A stretch of 64,000 nucleotides of DNA, from the NCBI GenBank assembly GCA_025024175.1, contig QCXZ01000064.1, positions 61,587,325-61,651,324 on the forward strand, written 5' to 3'. Below, one piece after another: positions 20,607 through 32,189 of this stretch. The position numbers and the translations under genes were made by a program. The notes under the pieces are model-generated. The model ran no database searches. It saw only the letters and a list, made by a program, of their open reading frames with translations, and was not told the DNA's origin. This stretch comes from Rhyzopertha dominica (Eukaryota > Arthropoda > Insecta > Coleoptera > Bostrichidae). How positions within the stretch are numbered: position 1 is the stretch's first letter; each line of letters starts with the position of its first letter.

Positions 20607-22854
20607 CAAGGGCGGATCCAGCTTTCAAATCAGGGGGGGGGGTCACCTAGTCAGGAGAGGCTACAATTTTATTAAAATAATCTAATTGAAAAAGAAATAG
20701 TTTTTTATTGTTATAAGTCAAAATAATTGTAATAAAATTGCAAAATTAATTTTTCGTTTTCTTTTTCTTCTCGAAAAACGAATTGTGACTTCTACTTCAG
20801 TCGGTATGTTTCTCTAAACGCGGAGTCCAGTTCAAAAAAATCAGAAATTCATTGAGTGCACAAATGAAACTGACAATCACGTGTTGTTTTTATCTCATTA
20901 AAGAAATGAATTCGGATTTTAGTGAAGGTAAAAACAATCAATGGTAAAAAAATAAAATCGTCACAGGTAAGGCACTAAGGGTTGACATTAATTAATTATT
21001 AGCTGTGCTTTCGTTTTTATTAGCAAATTTACAAAAACAAGCCATCTTTTATACAAAGAAAACGATATCAAAGCACTACGTGACACACGATAGATTAAAA
21101 TATAACCTCCTTTAGACTTTTTAGGATTACACCATTCAATTAGGCTTTTTAGAACACGTGACTTTTGAGCGACTGCCAGGGGGCAAATTTCAAAACGATG
21201 CAGCTTCTAGCGCGCTGTCATAGAAACCCCATTACTTAATGCCAACGTCAGTCGCTAGAGCTGGGACATTCGATTAAATTCAAATCGTTCAATCAATCGC
21301 GTAGATTCGGATCATTCAAGTCGTTCATAAGGATCGTGAATTGAAAGTGACAGTGGTGTCTCCTGTCTCGCCACAGCATATAAATATGCTGTCATGCTGT
21401 TTTCTCGTCGTGTGCTGTCGTCAGCCGTTAACCATGTACGACGCACGAACGACGCTGTTTCATTAGCTGTGAGCCAAATCAAGGCATGAGTCATTCAATT
21501 TGAACGACTTGGTCATGAAGGACCCAACTCTATCAGCCACGCGTCCGTTTCCAGGGTTTCGCAGGCGCGTCCCATGCATGCGCTTTTTGCCCCCTGGACG
21601 CCATATTGGATGACGTAATCTTAAAAAGCCTAATATGGCTTCCGACGGGCAGGCAATGCGCGCATAGGAAACAATAGAAACTTAAAACGTACTGCTAAAG
21701 TTGGGTCGTTCGATTCTAACGATTCATGCCTTGATTCGTTTGATTTGACTCACAGCTAATGAATCAATTGTTTAAACTTGAATTAGGGTTGAGGCATGAT
21801 GCACAAAAAACCCTAAATCAATTAAGAACAACCTAGTTGTGCCGTTTGAGAAATGCGGAATGTAAGACCTGTTTACCTGTTTTCTACGAGAATAATGCGG
21901 TTTGCAACTGTACTCTCAACTAATGTAATCTTTTGTGTCCCAAAGAAGTAGGAAAATCGTTTGGTTACCCCGATTACTTACTAATATATGTTAAACAAGT
22001 ATGTGATCAAGATATCAAAAAAAAATTATGAAATTTTTTAAATTCAATGTATTCGACTAATGGAAAGGTCAACAAAACGGAGAAATTGGAAACAAATTAA
22101 TTACCATTTTAGTTTTAGCATGTACCTAATAGACTTTAGCCATAATATACTCATCTATATTTTCTGCTCAAAAATCTACGCCAAAGTGCTTTATCTAGAA
22201 AATTAGATATTACGCGTAAATACCCATCACTGAAACAAGGGTAAATTAATTATCAGCAAATATCAAATCATTATAATTCTACTATACATACTGATTTGTT
22301 AGGTATGATTTTTTTATCGTTAAAGCAATAGTAAATAAAAAAAATCAAAAAGTTAACACTACTACAGTTACTGGTTACGCTACGCACTTTGCAACTCTCT
22401 TTAACAAGGTCTTACAGCTTGGTAACTCGTTTTTGCTAATGATTCATGAACGATTTGAATGATTCGAATCTACGCGATTGAAGGAATGATTTGATTAGAA
22501 TCAAAAGTCTGAGCTCTAGTGATTGATATTAGTATTAAGTAATGCGATTTCTATGACAGAGCGTTAGAAGTAGCATTGTTTTTATGTATACCCTTCCATC
22601 GACATTTCGAAAATCACGTGTTCTAAACAGCTAAACTGTCAAAAATCCAATGCTGTCATACAATTTTCGCCAAAAATTATGTTGTCACTCGTTACTCTGG
22701 GAATAAATTGCGACGTTGTAATTTTTTGATTAAAACGGATAATAGTACTTGTTGTTGGTGGATGTAGGCACTCGCCATCATAGAAAGTACTTCTCCCAGC
22801 CCAGGCCCAGGGGGGGTCATGACCCCCATGACCCCCCTCCTGGATCCGCCCTTG
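20607..22854. mobile_element. hAT-like non-autonomous element with 8-bp target duplication
   Basis: A 2248-bp unit that starts CAAGGGCGGATCCAG and ends CTGGATCCGCCCTTG. It is flanked by identical 8-bp CGGTCAAT at 20599-20606 and 22855-22862, the signature of hAT insertion. G/C runs follow both ends. No transposase frame was found, so it would need a partner element. The interior contains long diverged inverted repeats (about 21136-21345 with 22435-22630, and 21420-21520 with 21700-21790). Confidence 0.85.
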
Positions 22855-23035
22855 CGGTCAATTGGGTGTTTTCACATTTTTTAGAAATCATGCCATGCGT
22901 ATATTTGGAGCACCCTTGTTACGTCCTAAAAATTTCAAAATTTTTCTAGCACCAGTTTTCGAAAAAAAAACAGTTCTGAAGTTCAAATATAAAAATTGAC
23001 CACACAAACGCAGTGTCCCGGGATGGAGACGGTGT

Positions 23036-23818
23036 GACGTATCACCCGATGTAAACAAAGAATATAGGCCAGGTTACCTACGTGCCTTTGCTTGTGCCGA
23101 GTGCAATGAGTTGTTTTCTTACTTTTAACGGACTCCTCCTAACAATTGGGAGAATGTTTAAGCATGTACAAACCAGAAGCTAACAGCAGATGGTGCTTTG
23201 TGCCATAGTGTTTAAATTTCAAATATATCCGTCAATAGTCTCAACAAAATATTCGTAAGTGTACCCGGAGACTACGAACACAAACGGTGATAGTTTAAAG
23301 CAGCTAGAAGGGGTATGGCCAAGACAAAATCTACATTTTACTGTTGTGAGACTTAGAGTAACTGCATAATTTTTTGCACGAACTTTGTGTTCCGGGCATA
23401 TCTTAGACTGCAGTATACATATAGGCTTCTCTCGCTTCACCTGAAAATAACCTATAGCTGCATCTCCGTGTTGCTCACGACTTGCACTAGAAGAAAGATG
23501 CATTTCGTTCAAAATATCAATGATCCATAATGTATTAAATTGCAGATTAAGCTGCTTTATTAATTACTTATACTGCTGCTTTAGCGCCTTTGATTTCGGC
23601 AGCATTAATACATGGGTCGTTCTTGATCAATTCTGTGACTATAAACATATCTACAGCCGGCAAATTGTTCGAAGACGTTTTAACAAAGCATTCCGACGAC
23701 ATATTGATGAATTTATACAAAAAAAAACGAGAACACTCTCAAACATAACCAATAACGCAAACGAAATACGGAAAGTAGCAGACGCGATCTTGTTTACATC
23801 TGGTGATACGTCATAGCC
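23036..23818. mobile_element. Small element with 26-bp inverted repeats, carrying a SWIM-family-like frame
   Basis: TGACGTATCACCCGATGTAA at the left (from about 23036) is matched by its complement at the right (about 23792-23818), with one mismatch over roughly 26 bp. The interior holds, on the minus strand, two pieces of a protein family known from insect genomes. No target duplication was visible outside the repeats, so the true ends are uncertain. Confidence 0.45.
23219..23702 (-). pseudogene. Fragment of a multicopy SWIM/YqaJ-type protein family
   Basis: Translation from the ATG at 23702 gives NLPAVDMFIVTELIKNDP and NAAEIKGAKAA, ending at a GT (23573). A second piece at 23219-23512 reads HGDAAIGYFQVKREKPI and KICPEHKVRAKNYAVTLSL, again followed by GT. 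Those two blocks resemble the N-terminal part of uncharacterised insect proteins that continue into a SWIM zinc-binding motif and a YqaJ-type exonuclease domain; neither of those is present here. The splice phases do not join cleanly, so it is treated as a pseudogene. Family assignment is from memory of pattern, not a search. Confidence 0.45.
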
Positions 23819-23985
23819 TAGAAGTTGTAAACAATATATTTTGGTTAAAAAAAATTTTTCAGCTTTATGGATACAGATACATACTTAATCAATTAAGTAC
23901 TCTTTTTTAATGTATAAAAGTTTATATTTTGTAACTAGTGAACACATCCAATTAAGCACACTTTGGAGTGATGTTGTAGGAAGAC

Positions 23986-24420
23986 ATGTTTGAAGATCCA
24001 CCTGTCACCAGGAAGCACAAAGATTCGGTTTTGGAACTTACAATGTAAAATCTTTTGTTTTTAACTTTTGAAATCTTTTCAACAAAAATGTGTTTTTATT
24101 GTCTAGGCCAAGGAAAAGCCACTGTTAGCAACGCAGCAAAAGAAAAATCGGTTGAAGTAGGCAAAAGAACATAGAACTGAACAAGAGAACAGTGTACATT
24201 GGAGCGACGAGTCTAGATTTGAAGTTTGTATAGCGACAGTCGCAGCAGAGTTATTCGGCAAAAAAAAATGAAATTTATCATCCATATTGTCTGAAGAGAA
24301 AAGTTAAATTTCCAGCATCTATTATGGTGTGGGGATTAATGTCTGCAAGAGGAGTAGGAAAATTACATTTCATTGAGGGCGTCTGTTTCATAAAAGCATT
24401 ACAACTCTTGTCCATTAAAT
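23986..24420 (+). pseudogene. Tc1-like transposase catalytic fragment with intron
   Basis: The exon ending GFGTYN (24044) is followed by a GT-AG intron of 62 nt (24045-24106). It then reads AKEKPLLATQQKKNRLK, SVHWSDESRFEVCI with the first catalytic Asp, and SIMVWGLMSARGVGKLHFIE. This matches the Tc1 copy at 917-1994 block by block and supports the intron there. Stops and small shifts are present and the copy ends after LHFIE, before the second Asp. Confidence 0.75.
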
Positions 24421-26980
24421 ACAAAAAATTAAAAAAATTGCAACTGGGCCAGTTGAAATTAGACTGGGCTCGTATGAGGTTGAAAGAGCTTCTATTTTCT
24501 CTTTCGTTTTAATTCAATGTTAGGCCAAAATGAACACCTTTAAAAGTAAACTCCTTTATCTAATGGAGATACACGAAAATTGAGCAACTAGTGCTGAAAA
24601 CTAAAGTCCGATATCTATCGTAATATCGGAGATTCACGGGAATATTCGAAAATCTGCAACTACACGGACCGAAAGGAAATATTTCAGGTGGGCCGGAACA
24701 TATGACTAAATACCTGCTAAAACATGACAAAGTATACTCGTTTTAAGGTACTCAATTTTAGTGGCATTTCTAATTATTGCAGAAACCCAAAGTTATTAAA
24801 TTTTTCAAACGTGTTTATCGAAATAATATGTATTGTAATTTTGTCTGGGAAGCTCACTTATAACTATTGCTTTGCTGCTTAAATTTCAATGAACATTTTG
24901 CTCTTCACTACACTACAAATCATATATTAGATTTCTGGCACATTCCAACCAATGTTGTTTATCAAGAATTTTTATTTTTGATGAAACATAAGATAAACTT
25001 TTGCTTCATTTGTATAAAACTTCTGAAGACACACCATAGACGGCATTTATATATTTTTTCTCAAAAGCTAAACTAACCACAGAACTATTGAAATCTGTTT
25101 TCATTGTAAGCCAATTTTTTGTAAGTGATGTTAGTTTTTGCTGTAATGTANACGATAGCAGAAAGCTGGGTCTTTGGTACGGTTTTAGTAATATACTGGT
25201 ATTAAAATTGATNAGAGTTCTTNAACGAATATGTTAAATGATATATAAACACAGTCAAGCCCTCCATCAAAACTGTAAATTTTGCATTTTGGGGCACTTT
25301 TTACCAACAATAAAAGTGACTGGAGTTACCGTGTTTATTTTGTAGACATTCAGAAAATTAAAAATCAAATAATTGTAACAAAGTAGCCGCATTTTAAGGC
25401 GATTATACCTAATACACTACTGGATTATGAGAAACGAGAGTTTTATGATAAGAATCTGGATAAATAAATCCACATTATAAAGGATTTGAAAAGTATCCAG
25501 ACGTTCGGTACATCAAACATTGCTTTTTAATAACAATAAATGAATAATATTACTTATTTACTTCGTTTAATTAATATTTAATCGTTCTGTTCAAATGCCG
25601 GCCGTCAGTGTAAATCTTAGCATTATTATCTGTCCAATTTGCATATAAATGCAGGGAATATACTTACGTCGGCAGTGGTAATCGCGTTAGTGCTCGTCTC
25701 TCTTTGAAGATGTCTTCAGTAGACGTTCGCAAGAACGTAATTTATTCCTCATTATGCGGTTAACAAGCATGCCGCCATAAAAAGGCGAACATATAATCTT
25801 GGAGGATATAAACATTTCAAAGTCTTATGATACGATGGCATTCCTGCTGTTTGCTTTGTGTGTCGGACGATGGAGGTCCGTGGACGATTGAACTTAAGCG
25901 TTACGTGGACATTTGCCGTCAGCGTTAGTACCAATAATTTTTGCTCCAAACTTTTCTATATACTTCTAGCGTACTGGATGCCATAACAAATAGCCCCTGA
26001 TGCCCGAGATTAGATGAAAATTATAAATAACTACGCTTGTATATTGTTTTTATATAAAGCAATTCATGGAATACTAATCTCATCTGAATTATAAGAGCAA
26101 ATTAAATTTAATATTCAAGATTGTGTCCCCTAGTAATTCAGGCAAACCCGTTATTCGTAAAACCAATGGCAGGAATAAGTTTCATGCTTATAAACAAACA
26201 TTGTCGGTAAACTCCCGCCCAGCAGCCTTAACGGCTGTGGAAACCACTCTGAGTTAATGGCAGAATGGATAAATTACGCACTACTGGCAATAAAACGTAA
26301 ATAAAACCGCCTTCTTTACTGCCTAATACAGAAAATCGCATTATCTCTCAACACATGCAGATGCTGCAAGTTGACGGTTCGCTCATATTATTGGACAGAG
26401 TTGCCACATACTCGAGCACTGCATGAAAACACAGCGCAATTTATTATCCATGATTTTAAGAAATAAGTCTTCCAACTCTACTATTTACTATTACTATTTT
26501 ACATCAGTTATTTTCTCTAAACGCTGAAAGTTATTCCCAACATAGTTTTACTTTTTGTTGTTTCATCTTTTCTTGGTCCATATACAACCACTTTCCTTTT
26601 TCTATATTCTGATTTCTACCTTTAGTATTCTTTCATCATGTTCCACCATTTCTGAAGTAACCAGGTATGCCGCCTTCAAATTTCTGTATTTTATTCATAT
26701 TGCCTCTCAAATCGGTTTTGGGAATGGGGCATATTTGCTACATTCGAGAGGGTGGGTTATTAAGTAGACGAGAAACAGATGCGATTCAGTTTCAGCGTGT
26801 TCCTTCAACTGTTCACAGTTTAGTTAGTTCAATTTTTAATTTTTATTGTTTGTGTTCCTTTTTCAATCACATTATGTAATTAGTTTTAAACAAACACCAT
26901 TGTCATCCAATCAACCCAGTTGTATAACTCAAACTGTTATGTTAATTAAATTATTAGGATAAATGCTGTATTTAGAGTTC
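24421..26980. other. AT-rich region without recognisable genes
   Basis: Unresolved single bases occur at 25151, 25213 and 25223. Open frames here (for example at 24867 and 26555) are hydrophobic, AT-rich and without domains or splice context. No transposon termini recognised. Confidence 0.45.
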
Positions 26981-26982
26981 AC

Positions 26983-27180
26983 GGTAACATTGCAAGCTAT
27001 GCTGCTGTTGTAGTCTTCTCTTTAAACTATTTATGTCATTTTCTTAACTGTGTTCTCGAATTCTTTGATTAGCTGTATCCAAGCAGAAATAATTATACTT
27101 GATGCTTGAAAGTGTAGGTAAGTACTAGAAGATCACATTTCAATCTAAATATCTACGAACCTGGGTATGTTTTATTACAG
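26983..27180. repeat. Dispersed repeat copy 1 (ends CCTGGGTATGT...TTACAG)
   Basis: The block GGTAACATTGCAAGCTATGC through GATGCTTGAAAGTG is followed directly by TAGGTAAGTACT and CTACGAACCTGGGTATGT. The same two halves recur at 35881-36010 and 36424-36490, and the second half alone recurs at 42122-42185. It is a mobile or fossil repeat of unknown class. Confidence 0.65.
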
Positions 27181-27640
27181 GAATTATGCAACCTACTCCT
27201 GCTTTTGCTTTCGTTTCTTGTTTTACTCCACCTGTATCATCAGGTATTCTCCATGGAGTTCTACTTCTTCTGATCCTTTCTTTTTCGTTTCAGTTGTATC
27301 AGTTAATGTTCCTTCTCATTTAACCCTGTTTCTCGCGGAGTCGTCGACATATTTCCATCGGTACTCTTCAAACGAGCTTTAGTTTTTATAGGTTCCTACC
27401 ACTTTTCTAGTTTTTTAGTTCCACGAGCCCATTTCCACTTCTGCTGGTCAGTGGTTAGGTTATTGGCTCCTTATTTTCTCTTCTCTTTCTTCTGTAGCCA
27501 TGTACTTATTTTTTCTGACTTTGTAGTTCTTTAAAGTCATGTCATCCATTTGAATCTGTATTAACTTCTCGATTAGTTTCGCAATCGCTATTCGTTTTTC
27601 TATTATCAGGCGTGACACCAAAATATATTTTTCTTACGGT
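27181..27640. other. Pyrimidine-rich segment
   Basis: The plus strand is unusually rich in C and T. An open frame at 27167-27382 reflects that bias and has no domain. It may belong to the 5' part of the LINE remnant that follows, but nothing supports this directly. Confidence 0.3.
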
Positions 27641-28470
27641 TACTTTCCTGTTTTCTCACATCCATTCAGAATTTCCCAGCTTTTGATACAGTTAGTCACT
27701 TTATACTTACAACAAAACTGCACCTTTATGGTATCAGAGATCCTTTATATTCATGGTTATGTGGTTATATCGATAATTGCACTCTGAATGATAGGGGTAC
27801 CACAGGGTTCTATGCTAGGCCCTATTTTAATTAATATTTTGTAAATGATGTTTGCTCTACTATATTATAAGCTTGTTTGCTGTATGGCGACGATTTAAAA
27901 TTGTACACAGAAATTCAAATTCTTGGTATTACTACTCTGCAATCTAATATACTGAAAACTGAGAATTGGTGAAATCTTAAAGATATGAAGCTTAACTGTC
28001 AAAAACCATCATGATAGTTGTTTTAGTAAAAAATATCTCCTTCTATCCTTCTTTACTTGCTGAAGAATAATTCTCTAGCTATTGTGGATGTTGTAAAAGA
28101 TATGGGAATATTTTTAGGTGGTAAATTGTCTTTCCATATTCACTACGATTTTATTATTGGCAGAAGTAGAAAACTGCTAGGTTGTTTGAAAAGGTGAACT
28201 TCTAATTTTAAGGAGATTAAAGCTCTCTTATTCGCTCCATACTGGAATATAATACCATCATTTGGTCGCCCTGTTATGTTAGTTCAACATGTGATTTATT
28301 AAAATTTGATTTATTTAAGTTAGAAACGAGCAATATTTATTTAACTGATATTGATCTTATAGCCAGGTGTGTGTCGCTCACTCCACTGCAAAATGGTAGA
28401 GATTTTAACAACTTGTGTTTTATATTCCCGGTTGTTAATGGTATCATTGGTTCATCTTAGCTTTCTTATG
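27640..28470 (+). pseudogene. LINE reverse transcriptase remnant
   Basis: A heavily mutated RT. It reads GVPQGSMLGPILINI, followed by a degenerate catalytic region (LVCCMATI, then KLYTEIQ), then DMKLNCQK, DMGIFLGGKLSFHIHYD and RKLLGCLK. These correspond in order to the template-grip, catalytic and thumb blocks of non-LTR elements. Many stops and shifts mark it as old. Confidence 0.65.
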
Positions 28471-28954
28471 CACACTTCAGGACTGCAAAAAGGACTAGAT
28501 ATTTAGTCGTTCTACAATCCTTGTATATATTCTATGTATTACTCACTATTGGTAAAGTATTACTATAATCTTCTTATTTCAGTATTATTAAATGCAATGT
28601 CAATGAAAAATGTGAAACACTGATGCGCGTGTAAATCTCAAATCTAAATGTTGATATAGGCATGTAGACGATGATATAGAATTGTAGATAAAGGTAGGCG
28701 TCCAAACACTTTGGAATAGTCATATTCCCAATGATATAAAATTCAGCATGGAACTAGAAACAATGGTAATCAATCAGTTCTAGTAAGAATAGGTAATATT
28801 TGGCCCATTTTTACTAAAAGTGCTGGTCCAAATCAAATGATATCTCAATCACCACAGAGTAAATAAAAGTTGAGTTTGCATCATCACAATCTTTGAGAAA
28901 AATTAAAGAGGATGCTTAGAAAGCATGATATTTTAGATACTGAAAGTAGATATA

Positions 28955-29110
28955 ATAACAAAATTTTGTGTTCTTGCAGCAAATGTTACATAAATCGGGG
29001 CAAAAGAGAAGTAGAGATCCGTTTAAAAAAGCACAAACCTGATGGAACAAAGAGATAAATCTTCCTCAGGTGTGCATTCAGTTTAGCTTGTTTCATGAAA
29101 AAGCTTTTCA
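28955..29110 (+). pseudogene. Penelope-like GIY-YIG domain remnant
   Basis: The reading CSCSKCYINRGKREVEIRLK aligns with CSCGKCYIGQTKRKVGTRLT in the larger Penelope-like element at 39.9-41.6 kb. Only this core and a few residues on each side survive. The active-site Tyr is kept in CYI. Confidence 0.5.
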
Positions 29111-29284
29111 TAAGAGGGACATATTCTTACAAATATTTAACACACTAATGTAATTTTTCTCTCTCGAAGAAAAGAAACTTAAAGAGAGGGACATGAAGAA
29201 ACGTACCAACATTCTAGAGGCGTCTTCAAAACTCACTATCAAAGGTTATTAAACGCCTTTGGATATTTCAAAAATTACAGCTGG

Positions 29285-29730
29285 CAACCATGCCCCTTCC
29301 CCTACGATCGAATAGCATCATCAGCACCATCCATCACCGTTTTATGCCGTTCGAGATATTACACGACGGATCGCTCTATGGAACGGCAGATGTTCTTTCA
29401 GGAGAGACGTGTCCTGATTGGCGGCACAGCCATTTGTTCAACTGTCGATAGCGTTGATGCGCTGTATCAACTGTCTTCATACGCTTCCTGTCAATATGCT
29501 AATTCATCCGGCTGCGAAACACGGACCATTAGCCACGGACGTATAGTAAACGCATAATGCGGCCGTTTGTACGATTCAATTAGGAAATTGGCGACGGGAT
29601 TACACCTACAAGGTGGGCCTTTTTACGGCCGGGAATCAATGGGTTATTCTGTTCGGTAACGAGGCTTCATATAGTGGAGGTACTCATGGGTTGCCATTCG
29701 TTTTTTATGGAGTAAGGCGGTTCCAGGTTT
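29285..29730. other. GC-rich non-coding island
   Basis: A compositional island of about 450 bp with many CG dinucleotides and AATTAG/TTAATT-type homeodomain cores. No coherent frame, no match to transposons in the window. Candidate enhancer or conserved non-coding element, by inference only. Confidence 0.35.
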
Positions 29731-30115
29731 ACACCGCATCGGTTGTAGTGAATGAAGTAGTTGTTTCGGATACTGGAAGATAATTGGGGAAAATAACCAA
29801 GTAGGAAGTCACCTCAAGAGCTTTGTTTCCAACATGGCAGATATTGCTAAATTCGAGTTCCACCCTTAATTTCAGATTCATTAATTTCATCAAATTCAAA
29901 AACAACAAGATTTGTAATGAAGAGATCAGTTAGTGAGCTGGAAGAAGCTTGCATACCTACAATATTATGTACAGTTTTCTACAACTCATGTTTGCTAAAC
30001 CTGATATGTAACAGAAAACAATTGTTTTTAAAGTATTAAACACTACCTGCCTTACATTACTTGCCGATTAACTTATTCCTTCAAAAGTATCTCTTCTTAC
30101 AGAGACCACCTCAAG
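29731..30115. other. AT-rich spacer
   Basis: No gene or repeat recognised between the GC-rich island and DD82E-like copy B. Confidence 0.4.
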
Positions 30116-31063
30116 TTTAATGTATGACTAAACCGTATTCTTTCCTAATTTAATGACTACTATCTATTTTTATAACCATGAATGGTAAACATTCCAATTT
30201 CAATGCGGCAGCCCATACTTTTCTTTTAATCCGGAGGGTCATAAACGTAGTTTCTACCTGTATATTTTTTTGGAAATAAGAAGAAATCGGAACTATTCTA
30301 CTCCTACTATAAACAGTATTGAAAGCATATGTGTTTATTTTAAAGTTTTACAGCATATAAGCGTACCAAGTGCAATATTTTTTATTTATTCAGTCATACC
30401 TACAATATATGCTCACATTTAGCCACTTATTAAGAGGCGTTAGTGACAAATACATTTCGTAGGGCAACTGGTCAAACCGTTATTGCTGATTTTAAACCGA
30501 TTACCATTCTGATATGAATGCGGAAGTGTTTGAAAATTGGTTCAAAAACATTTTATTGCCCAAATTGCCGCCAAACAGCGTCATAGCAATGGACAACGCT
30601 AGTCACCATTCGGAGCAACTTGATAAAATTCCAAATAGAACAACTAATAAGGCAACCATTCAAGAGTTTTTAAGATAAGAAGATTTATATTTCGAAGAGG
30701 ACTACACAAAAAAAAACAATTGTTGGAAGTGCTTGGCACAAAAAAAAATTCGAAGAAATTTAAAATTGACATTCTCGCTTCTGAATGTGGACACACCATT
30801 CTACGATTACCCCCATATCATTGCATTTTCAACCCCATTGAAATGATATGGGGGCAGTTGAAACAAAGAATTCGACGAGGGAACACCGGTGGAAAATTTA
30901 GCAATGAAATGCTGCTAAAAATTAGACACGAAGCTGAAATAACAAGTGTCGATACATGGAGAAATTAAGTGCGGCATGTACTGGACATTGAAATTCGGTA
31001 CAGAGCGAATCATGTACAGGAATTAATAATAGAAGTTAATCGTGATTTTAGCAGTAAAAGTAT
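30116..31063 (+). mobile_element. DD82E-like IS630-Tc1-mariner element, copy B (3'-truncated)
   Basis: Closely similar to copy A from TGTATGACTAAA onward. The transposase reads EVFENWFKNILLPKL, then AMDNASHHSEQLDKI with the catalytic Asp. Frame changes near 30680 and 30750 precede KIDILASECGHTILRLPPYH, FNPIEMIWGQLKQRIRR with the Glu, and EAEITSVDTW. About 81 residues separate Asp and Glu. The copy is cut at about 31063 by a Penelope-type terminal fragment. Confidence 0.75.
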
Positions 31064-31180
31064 TAGAGTTATCTTTTATCAAGTAGATTACAGGCTTAAT
31101 CGAAACGTTAGATTGACAGCTTTTTTTCAGTGTTTTATAGTGACAGCGATTTTTCCGAAAACACATCTAATAAAATATTT
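31064..31180 (+). repeat. Penelope-like terminal fragment
   Basis: GATTACAGGCTTAATCGAAACGT and following TGACAGCGATTTTTCCGA match the terminal repeats of the Penelope-like element near 39.7 and 41.8 kb. It abuts the truncated end of DD82E-like copy B. No coding sequence. Confidence 0.6.
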
Positions 31181-31759
31181 TTTCCTTATACATAAAAGGA
31201 AGTTTATTTATATTTATACCCTGCAGTTCTATTTAGAGGCGGTTCAAGTGATAATTGGTGTGATATCGTAAGTTTACAAAAAGTGCAAAAAATAAATGCA
31301 AACACACCAACAAATTTGTAAAGAATAAAATGAAAGCAAGTACTAAAAATAACTATGAAGCGTATTATCTAGATATCTGGGGTAAGAAATCTAATTTTAC
31401 GTCCACAAGAGAAAATATTGCAGTCAGTACACTTCAACGTGATCTCCAGCCAAAAATTCATTTCCCTCGTTTGTTGAAATCAGAGAAATTGAGTTGGTAG
31501 CGGTTTTTGTTTAAAGAAACTTTTTACATCATCCAGATTCTCACTAAAGTGAACTTTAAAGAGTTTCACATATAGCCCTCAGATACAGTGCGGAAAAATA
31601 CCTAAAGACCTTAAAACCAAAATCGACTGATCTAGATATACTTAACAGGAAAAAGATGATATCTTAGAAAACAAACTATCATATCAACAACCACATTTTT
31701 GTATGAGTCAGGCAACGCTCACACCATTTAAAAATCACCTCTCCCACTTTCAGCAGGTT
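31181..31759. other. AT-rich spacer
   Basis: No gene or repeat was recognised between the Penelope-type end fragment and the next GC-rich island. Confidence 0.35.
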
Positions 31760-32110
31760 CTAGCAACAAGAAAACTTTAATTAAGCGGGCGATTCCTCTT
31801 TAATAACCGTGGATAACTCGGAGATCAGAATCAGGTGTCATTGCTTGCTCATTCGACTCGAAAAACCGATTCCGCCAACAGCGGCAATTACGATCGGTCT
31901 ATAAAATTAACAAGTCGCCACCGATATCCAATTAAGCATCTCCTCTGTTTCCGTTTTTGCAGGCTTTATCGGCATTGTTCGTTTTTGAAGTGAATGTGGG
32001 CGGATTTCTTTCCGTCGCGACCATCTTAGGGCGTTTTTGCACTCGGCTGTTTTTTACGGACAATTTGTGCTAATTTTTCTTTTATTTGGGAACTGTCACA
32101 CGAGTGTCAT
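31760..32110. other. GC-rich non-coding island
   Basis: A compositional island carrying TTAATTAAG, GGCAATTACG and CCAATTAAGC among CG-rich sequence. No coherent frame. Candidate regulatory DNA, by composition only. Confidence 0.35.
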
Positions 32111-32189
32111 GAATTTCAGGTGCTGTCGCGTAGTATACCGAGTGTCGGTAAAGTAATGCATAAAATTCAAAATTTTGTTTATTTGCAAA

